Below, piece after piece: positions 58,875-64,000 of a DNA stretch of 64,000 nt; the stretch's first letter is position 1, and each line of letters opens with the position of its first letter. Origin of the DNA: Rhodanobacteraceae bacterium ZG21-1 (GTDB lineage: Bacteria; Pseudomonadota; Gammaproteobacteria; Xanthomonadales; Rhodanobacteraceae); NCBI GenBank assembly GCA_021390615.1, contig JAJEJU010000025.1, positions 930,001-994,000 of the forward strand. Direction: 5' to 3'. The position numbers were made by a program, and so were the translations under genes. The notes beneath the pieces are model-generated. The model ran no database searches. It was not told the DNA's origin and saw nothing but the letters and a program-made list of their open reading frames with translations.

Positions 58875-58889
58875 AAGTGCCAGGCACTT
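58875..58889. repeat. 15-bp palindrome AAGTGCCAGGCACTT
   Basis: Perfect 7-bp arms around a central A, 6 bp after the epimerase stop. It may be the hairpin end of the operon or a member of a dispersed palindromic (REP-like) family; one copy is visible in this window. Confidence 0.45.
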
Positions 58890-59067
58890 CAGGATGAATG
58901 CGAAGGGCCCCTGTGTCGGACCCAGGCAAGCGGAACACCGCCGCCCAGGCCGACGCGGTGCAAGCTAGGAAGGGCTCGGCACAGGAGCTTTTCGGAAGAG
59001 TCGATCGCCGCTGCCAGCGTGCCGGCGATCCATACATCTCAACCCCAAGACATCACACGCTCTTGCC

Positions 59068-61464
59068 ATGAACTCTCATCTGCGCATCCTCGCCGGCGGC
59101 CTGCTGGGCACCCTGCTCGCCATCGGCACCGCACAAGCCGCCAACGACACACCGGACAACTCGCCGGCTGCCGCCGTGAATCCGCTGATCGGCAGCAGCA
59201 ACGGCGGCAACACCTTCCCCGGCCCGATGCTGCCGTTCGGCATGCTGCAGTGGAGCCCCGAGGCCACCCGCGGCAAGCACGACCGCACCGCTGCGCCCGG
59301 CGGCTACCGCTACGACGCCACGCGCATCCGCGGCTTCAGCCTCACCCACCTGTCCGGCACCGGCTGCGCCGGCGCCAGCGGCGACGTGCCGTTCATGCCG
59401 GTGACCGCCGACATCGCCGCCGGCTCGCCCGCGGCCGACGCCGACGACAGCCGCTACGCCAGCGATTTCAGCCACGCCGACGAGCAGGCCGAGGCCGGCT
59501 ACTACAAGGTCGCGCTGGCCAACGGCGTCGAGGTGCAGCTGACCGCCGCCATGCACAGCGGCCTGGCCGGTTTCGGTTTTCCGGCCGGCAAGCCGGCGAA
59601 CCTGCTGATCCGCACCTCGGACTCCGAACTCGGCAGCAGCGCCGCCGACACCCAGGTGGATGCGGCAACTCGCCAGGTCAGCGGCTCGGTCACCAGCGGC
59701 AATTTCTGCGGCTATCTGTCCAAGGCCGACCGGCGCAGCTACTACACCCTGTATTTCGTCGCCGAGTTCGACCAGCCCTTCGTGCAGACCGGCAGCTGGC
59801 AGGACACGCAGCTGCACCCCGGCGGCACCCGCGCCAGCGGCGGCACCGGCTACGGCGACAAGGGCTTTCCGCCGATCGGCAAGGGCTCGGGCGTGTGGCT
59901 GCGCTTCGCCGACGGCAGCACCGTGCATGCGCGGGTCGGCATCTCTTACGTCAGCCTGGCCAACGCACGCGCCAACCTCGCCGCGGAAATTCCGCGCCAC
60001 GCCGACCTGGCGCTGCTGCGCCGACAGGCGCGCGAGCGCTGGAACAAGCTGCTGGGCGGCATCCGCATCGAAGGCGGCACGCCGGACCAGCGCAGCACCT
60101 TCTACACCGCGCTGTACCACGTGATGATGCATCCCAACGTGTACAGCGACGCCAACGGCGAATACCGCGGCTTCGACCAGCGCATTCATCGCGTGGCCGG
60201 CACGCAGCAGGCGCAGTACGCCAACTTCTCGGGCTGGGACATCTATCGCTCGCACCTGCAGCTGGTGACCTGGCTGCAGCCGAAGATCGGCAGCGACATC
60301 GCGCAGTCGCTGTTCAACCAGGCCGCGCAGAACCACGGCGAGTGGGACCGCTGGACGCACAACTCCGGCGGCACCCACGTGATGAGCGGCGATCCCGCCG
60401 CGCCCGCGCTGGCCGACATCGCCGCGTTCGGCGGCCGCGATTTCGACCTGCACGGCGCCTACGCCTCGCTGGCCGCGGCGGCCGACCGGCCCACCGCGAA
60501 CGATCTCTCCGACGAAGGCTGCAATGTCGAATGCGTCGGCCAGCGCCCTTCGCTGGACCAGTGGCTGCGCCTGCACTACATCGCCAGCCAGTCGCACGCC
60601 TGGGGCGGCGCCGGCGAGACGCTGGAGGACGCCAGCGCCGACTTCGCGCTGTCCGAACTGGCCGCGCGCGCCAGCGACACCGCGGCACAGCAGCGCTACC
60701 TGGCTCGCGCCGGCTACTGGCGCAACCTGTACAACCCCAAGGCGACGCCGACGGGCGGCTACCTGCAGAACCGCAACGCCGACGGCAGCTGGCCAGCCTT
60801 CACGCCGGATACCGACGACGGCTTCGTCGAAGGCAGCGCCTCGGTCTATCTGTGGATGGTGCCGTTCGACGTGCAAGGCCTGTTCGACCAGCTCGGCGGC
60901 CGCGAGCGTGCGATCGCTCGCCTCGATGCCTTCTTCCACCAGCCTGATGGCCGCTGGGCGCTGACCAAGGCCGGTCCGCTGCATGCCGAGCTGGACAACG
61001 AACCCTCGGTCGCCACGCCGTGGCTGTACGACTTCGCCGGCCAGCCGTGGAAGACCCAGCAGACCGTGCGCCAGGTGCTCGACACGATCTGGAAAAACAC
61101 GCCGGACGGCATTCCCGGCAACGACGATCTCGGCGAGATGTCTTCCTGGTACGTGTGGGCGGCGCTGGGCCTGTATCCGGAAATCCCGGGACGGGCCGAG
61201 CTGGTGCTGGGCAGCCCGCTGTTCCCGCATGCGGTGGTGCACGGCAGCGGCGGCGAAGTGAGCATCGACGCACCGGGAGCGCCGCAGCAGACCTATGTGC
61301 AGGCGCTGCAGCTCGATGGACGTCCATACGCCAAGCCCTGGCTGTCGCCGGATGTCGTCGCGCACGGCGGCAAGCTGGAATTTACCCTGGGCGCGAAGCC
61401 CGCGCCGTCGTGGGGCAGCGCGCCCGCCGACACACCGCCGTCGTTCCCGCCACCGCATAGCTGA
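59068..61464 (+). CDS. Secreted GH92 alpha-mannosidase (2)
   Basis: A 798-residue exported GH92 enzyme, distinct from the one at 51369. Signal peptide to about residue 24 (LLAIGTAQAA), then VNPLIGSSNGGNTFPGPMLP, GFSLTHLSGTGCAGASGDVP, FSGWDIYRSHLQLVTWL, LDNEPSVATPWLYDFAGQPW and PGNDDLGEMSSWYVWAALGL. Compared with the first paralogue the substrate-loop HGNEPSHH segment reads ELDNEPSVATPWLYD, so the two may differ in linkage specificity. 199 bp separate it from the epimerase, so it may have its own promoter. Confidence 0.92.
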   Translation: MNSHLRILAGGLLGTLLAIGTAQAANDTPDNSPAAAVNPLIGSSNGGNTFPGPMLPFGMLQWSPEATRGKHDRTAAPGGYRYDATRIRGFSLTHLSGTGCAGASGDVPFMPVTADIAAGSPAADADDSRYASDFSHADEQAEAGYYKVALANGVEVQLTAAMHSGLAGFGFPAGKPANLLIRTSDSELGSSAADTQVDAATRQVSGSVTSGNFCGYLSKADRRSYYTLYFVAEFDQPFVQTGSWQDTQLHPGGTRASGGTGYGDKGFPPIGKGSGVWLRFADGSTVHARVGISYVSLANARANLAAEIPRHADLALLRRQARERWNKLLGGIRIEGGTPDQRSTFYTALYHVMMHPNVYSDANGEYRGFDQRIHRVAGTQQAQYANFSGWDIYRSHLQLVTWLQPKIGSDIAQSLFNQAAQNHGEWDRWTHNSGGTHVMSGDPAAPALADIAAFGGRDFDLHGAYASLAAAADRPTANDLSDEGCNVECVGQRPSLDQWLRLHYIASQSHAWGGAGETLEDASADFALSELAARASDTAAQQRYLARAGYWRNLYNPKATPTGGYLQNRNADGSWPAFTPDTDDGFVEGSASVYLWMVPFDVQGLFDQLGGRERAIARLDAFFHQPDGRWALTKAGPLHAELDNEPSVATPWLYDFAGQPWKTQQTVRQVLDTIWKNTPDGIPGNDDLGEMSSWYVWAALGLYPEIPGRAELVLGSPLFPHAVVHGSGGEVSIDAPGAPQQTYVQALQLDGRPYAKPWLSPDVVAHGGKLEFTLGAKPAPSWGSAPADTPPSFPPPHS

Positions 61465-61867
61465 TGGGTGCGTCGTGGTGCGGGCGCATCACGACGCAAA
61501 GTGGAAGCTCGACCGCGACGCCCGCTGCGACGATCCCAGGGCATGGGCCGGCACCGTGCGTTTCCAGCCTGATGAGGCCAGCCGTCGCCGACGGCGGCGG
61601 CCAAACGCTCGAGCTGCGGCTCTGCTGGATCCAGCGTCCGCCTCCCGGCCACGGCGGCTGGTGGTCCGTCGGCAGACTCGAGCAACAGGATGACGATCAG
61701 GAAAGCCCGTATTTGCCCAGGCTTTCCGTCATCGCCTCAACGCCTCGTCACCGGTGGGACGATCGACGGTGGGACGATCGACCCAGGCAGGTGCTCGACA
61801 TCGAGACACCTCCACCGCGATGCGGTACCGGGTCGCCAGGCCTTGATCGGCAACGCTCTTCGCGCAA
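61465..61867. other. 403-bp region without a convincing gene
   Basis: Between GH92 (2) and the convergent Lrp gene. Short frames are broken and could be remnants of a decayed gene (one plus-strand stretch begins VVRAHHDAKWKLDRDARCDD), but I cannot identify a parent. Contains a 15-bp tandem duplication at 61753-61782. Confidence 0.4.
61753..61782. repeat. Tandem duplication of GGTGGGACGATCGAC
   Basis: Two perfect, directly abutting 15-bp copies (61753-61767, 61768-61782) in non-coding sequence; each holds a CGATCG palindrome centre. Probably replication slippage. Confidence 0.7.
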
Positions 61868-62338
61868 CTAGACCGGCACCGTCTGCCCGACCTTGTCGCG
61901 CGCCATCACCACGCTGGTGGTGAAGCGGCGGATGTTCGGGTTGTCGAACAGCAGGCGCCGCGTAAACGCCTCGAAATCGTCCATGTCGCGCGCCAGCACG
62001 ATCAGGATGAAGTCGGCCGCGCCGGTCACGTAGTAGCACTGCTGCACGTTGGGATCCGCGCGGGCCAGCTTGCGGAACGCGTCGAGCATGTCGGCGCGCT
62101 CGCGCTCCAGCTCCACCTCGACCACGAAGCTCATCGCCAGGCCCACCGCGCGCGGGTCCACCACGGCCACCTCCGCGACGATCGCGCCGGACTGCCGCAT
62201 CCGCTTCAGCCGCCGCTGCACCGCTGCGGCGGAAAGACCGATGTCGGCGCCAATGTCTTCGCCGGTCGCCTGTGCATCGCGCTGCACGCGGCGAAGAATT
62301 TCGCGATCGAAGGCGTCGAGTTCGATGTTTTCGGTCAT
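61868..62338 (-). CDS. Lrp/AsnC-family transcriptional regulator
   Basis: A 156-residue regulator: N-terminal HTH (LDAFDREILRRVQRDAQATGED, GLSAAAVQRRLKRMRQSGAI) and C-terminal RAM ligand-binding domain (VEVELERERADMLDAF, QQCYYVTGAADFILIVLARD). Typical length. Ligand probably an amino acid, identity unknown. Divergent from the glutathione S-transferase gene with 240 bp between them, so it may control that gene, but there is no direct evidence. Confidence 0.93.
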   Translation of the reverse strand: MTENIELDAFDREILRRVQRDAQATGEDIGADIGLSAAAVQRRLKRMRQSGAIVAEVAVVDPRAVGLAMSFVVEVELERERADMLDAFRKLARADPNVQQCYYVTGAADFILIVLARDMDDFEAFTRRLLFDNPNIRRFTTSVVMARDKVGQTVPV

Positions 62339-62578
62339 GCCGCATCAATACCGCTAAACATGCGGCCGATCAATCGGCAGCAAGGCAACTACGCGGCCCG
62401 GCTGCAGCGTCGATCCTCACAATGCATGCAGCTTCCGACGGGTCGCCGCACGCCCTGCAAGTCTGCTTGCCAGCGTGGCTGGCGCCGTCCGCCGCCAACC
62501 TTTCGGCGGCGCTTGCGGCTGTCACCCGGACGACTGGCCGCTGCGCCGAAGTGCTCAAGTCCAACCAAGGAATCCCTC

Positions 62579-63214
62579 ATGGAACTGCTTTATCAGACCC
62601 ATTCGCCGTACGCACACAAGGTGCTGCTGCTGGCGCACGAAACCGGTCTGGCCGAACGGCTGCACGTGGTCCATCACGAGACCAGCCCGACCCGGCGCAA
62701 CGAGGCCGTGTTCCGCGTCAATCCGCTGGGGAAGGTGCCGGCACTGGTGCTGGACGACGGCACCGTGCTGTTCGACTCGAACGTGATCTGCGAGTACCTG
62801 GACGGGCTGCATCGGGGCACGCCGCAGATTCCAGCCGCCGGTCGCGCGCGCCTGCTCTGCCTGCGCCGCCAGGCGCTCGCGCAAGGATTGTGCGAGGCCG
62901 GCATCGCCGTGCGCCAGGAGACCGAGCGGCGTCCCGAGCCGCTGCGCTATCCGGCCATGCGCGACGGCCAGATCGCCAAGCTGATCGCCGGCTACGACTT
63001 CCTCGAGCGCGAGGAGCCGGCGCTGGAGCCGAGCGCCGCCACGGCGCCGGTCGATCTCGGCCAGATCGCGCTGGCCACGGCGCTGAACTGGCTGGCCTTC
63101 CGCAAACTGCCGCCCTTCGAACCGGGCCGGCCGCGCCTGTCGGCGTGGTATCGCGCCTTTCTGCAACGCCCTTCGATGCTGGCGACGCCCTTGTCCGGCG
63201 AGACCGTCGACTGA
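62579..63214 (+). CDS. Glutathione S-transferase family protein
   Basis: A 211-residue two-domain GST. Thioredoxin-like N-domain starts MELLYQTHSPYAHKVLLLAHE, with the Ser in THSPYAHKV at the catalytic position and the cis-Pro/glutathione site NPLGKVPALVLDDG followed by LFDSNVICEYLD. The C-terminal helical domain runs from about residue 85. Relatives are annotated as YfcF/ beta- or zeta-like GSTs. The ATG at 62579 is the family start; upstream in-frame sequence is not conserved-looking. Confidence 0.92.
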   Translation: MELLYQTHSPYAHKVLLLAHETGLAERLHVVHHETSPTRRNEAVFRVNPLGKVPALVLDDGTVLFDSNVICEYLDGLHRGTPQIPAAGRARLLCLRRQALAQGLCEAGIAVRQETERRPEPLRYPAMRDGQIAKLIAGYDFLEREEPALEPSAATAPVDLGQIALATALNWLAFRKLPPFEPGRPRLSAWYRAFLQRPSMLATPLSGETVD

Positions 63215-63267
63215 GCTGTCGGCAGTCGTTCGCACTGCACCCACTCCCCACCCACCAGGAAACTCCG

Positions 63268-63486
63268 ATGAGCTCGCTCTGGACCGACCTGCTGTTCCTG
63301 CACGGATACATCCGCGACCACCGCCTGGCCCGCCGACTGACGAGCGCAGGCAAGGCAACGCCGCATGCGGGCAAGCCCGATGCAGACCACCGCCGTCGCC
63401 AAGCCGACCGACGAAATGGCGTACCGCGTTCGTGGATGGCCCGACTCTGCCTCGGCATCGGCGACGGTGATCTGCGCACGCAGTAG
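63268..63486 (+). CDS. Small hypothetical protein (72 aa)
   Basis: Starts MSSLWTDLLFLHGYIRDHRL with a strong ribosome site (AGGAAACT) 8 bp upstream, 53 bp after the GST stop. The central part is basic (ADHRRRQADRR) and the end is RLCLGIGDGDLRTQ. No membrane helix and no motif I recognise. The good ribosome site and position behind GST argue it is real; a conserved-protein search would settle it. Confidence 0.5.
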   Translation: MSSLWTDLLFLHGYIRDHRLARRLTSAGKATPHAGKPDADHRRRQADRRNGVPRSWMARLCLGIGDGDLRTQ

Positions 63487-63740
63487 GCGCCGAGCCGCAA
63501 GCATCTGCGACCACTCGACGACGATGCGAGCCGCCCGCCGATCGTGAGCAGACTCCAAGGCCACGACACTGCCTTCAGGCACGCTCGCGGCGGCAGTCGA
63601 ATCCCTTACAGTAGCCGCGACCGGCCGCGTCGGCCGATCCCCCATCGTCAAGGACGTCCCGCCGAACGAGCGCGGATCGCGTTGCCGCTGTGCTGCGGCC
63701 GCGCGGCGGGTGCTTCCCCACTGGTCTGGATTCGCTACGC

Positions 63741-64000
63741 ATGAGAAACCTGCCCGCTTCGCACCTCTTCGCCGCCGGTCTGTTCAAGGCCGGCGCGTCC
63801 GCTGCCGGCTTGTTCGCCGCCAGCCTGTCCCTGCTGCTGGCGATGGCCTCGCCGTTGCACGCCGACGAAGCCGCCGCCGGCCGCTTCGATCCGCGCGAGA
63901 CTTTCGCGCCGTTCCAGTATCCGCAGCCGGCCAATGCCTATCGTTCCGCCAGCGGCCTGCCCGGCCCGGCCTACTGGCAGAACCGCGCCGACTACACCAT
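63741..64000 (+). CDS. Exported M1-type metallopeptidase, N-terminal fragment
   Basis: The 86 codons before the window edge encode a signal peptide (to about residue 42, ending ASPLHA) followed by RFDPRETFAPFQYPQPANAYRSASGLPGPAYWQNRADYT. The ANAYRSASGxPGPAYWQNRADY segment is typical of the start of the beta-sandwich in secreted M1 family aminopeptidases of Xanthomonadales. The catalytic HExxH lies beyond the window, so the assignment rests on the N-terminus alone. Confidence 0.6.
   Translation, partial: MRNLPASHLFAAGLFKAGASAAGLFAASLSLLLAMASPLHADEAAAGRFDPRETFAPFQYPQPANAYRSASGLPGPAYWQNRADYT

Overview
The window is GC-rich bacterial chromosome, densely packed with genes. Several features point to a gammaproteobacterium of the Xanthomonadales, most likely Rhodanobacteraceae (Rhodanobacter/Dyella-like): the order tolQ-ybgC-ruvB-(kup)-ruvA-ruvC-yebC-aspS, sucD-sucC next to pilS, large TonB-dependent receptors, and LacI-controlled sugar loci. 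That placement is inferred from gene content and order; no database search was made.

Layout. Bases 1-10370 are mostly core genes on the minus strand: Tol envelope system, RuvABC Holliday-junction resolution, potassium uptake, YebC, an alpha/beta hydrolase, AspRS, a DUF3011 protein and an FmdB zinc ribbon. Bases 10500-15470 hold a TonB receptor behind a MetJ-box-like repeat and a Tat-exported phospholipase C. Bases 15483-27567 hold ClpB with a heat-shock promoter, a small candidate graspetide cluster (ATP-grasp ligase plus 54-residue precursor separated by a 271-bp inverted-repeat element), PgeF, RluD, BamD, NadE and a divergent ArgO/ArgP pair. SucCD and PilS follow.

Between pilS and its probable partner pilR lies a 14-kb accessory block (31626-45457). 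It encodes a LacI repressor, a cytosolic GH65 phosphorylase fused to beta-phosphoglucomutase, a TonB receptor, an MFS transporter, a Tat-exported sulfatase, a secreted GH65 hydrolase and a secreted esterase. It reads as a self-contained route for importing and degrading a decorated (possibly sulfated and acylated) alpha-glucoside. After pilR comes a minus-strand sensory set (CHASE3 histidine kinase, single-domain response regulator, REC-kinase-REC hybrid).

Bases 51369-61464 form a second sugar locus: two secreted GH92 alpha-mannosidases, a LacI regulator with two matching operators, a hexose MFS transporter with an unusual large central insertion, a PfkB sugar kinase and an AGE-family epimerase. 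Together they suggest mannoside -> mannose -> fructose -> fructose-6-phosphate. The window closes with an Lrp regulator, a glutathione S-transferase, a small conserved-looking protein and the start of an M1-type peptidase.

The strongest candidates for something new are the minimal graspetide cluster at 18310-19933 and the sulfated/esterified alpha-glucoside locus between pilS and pilR.
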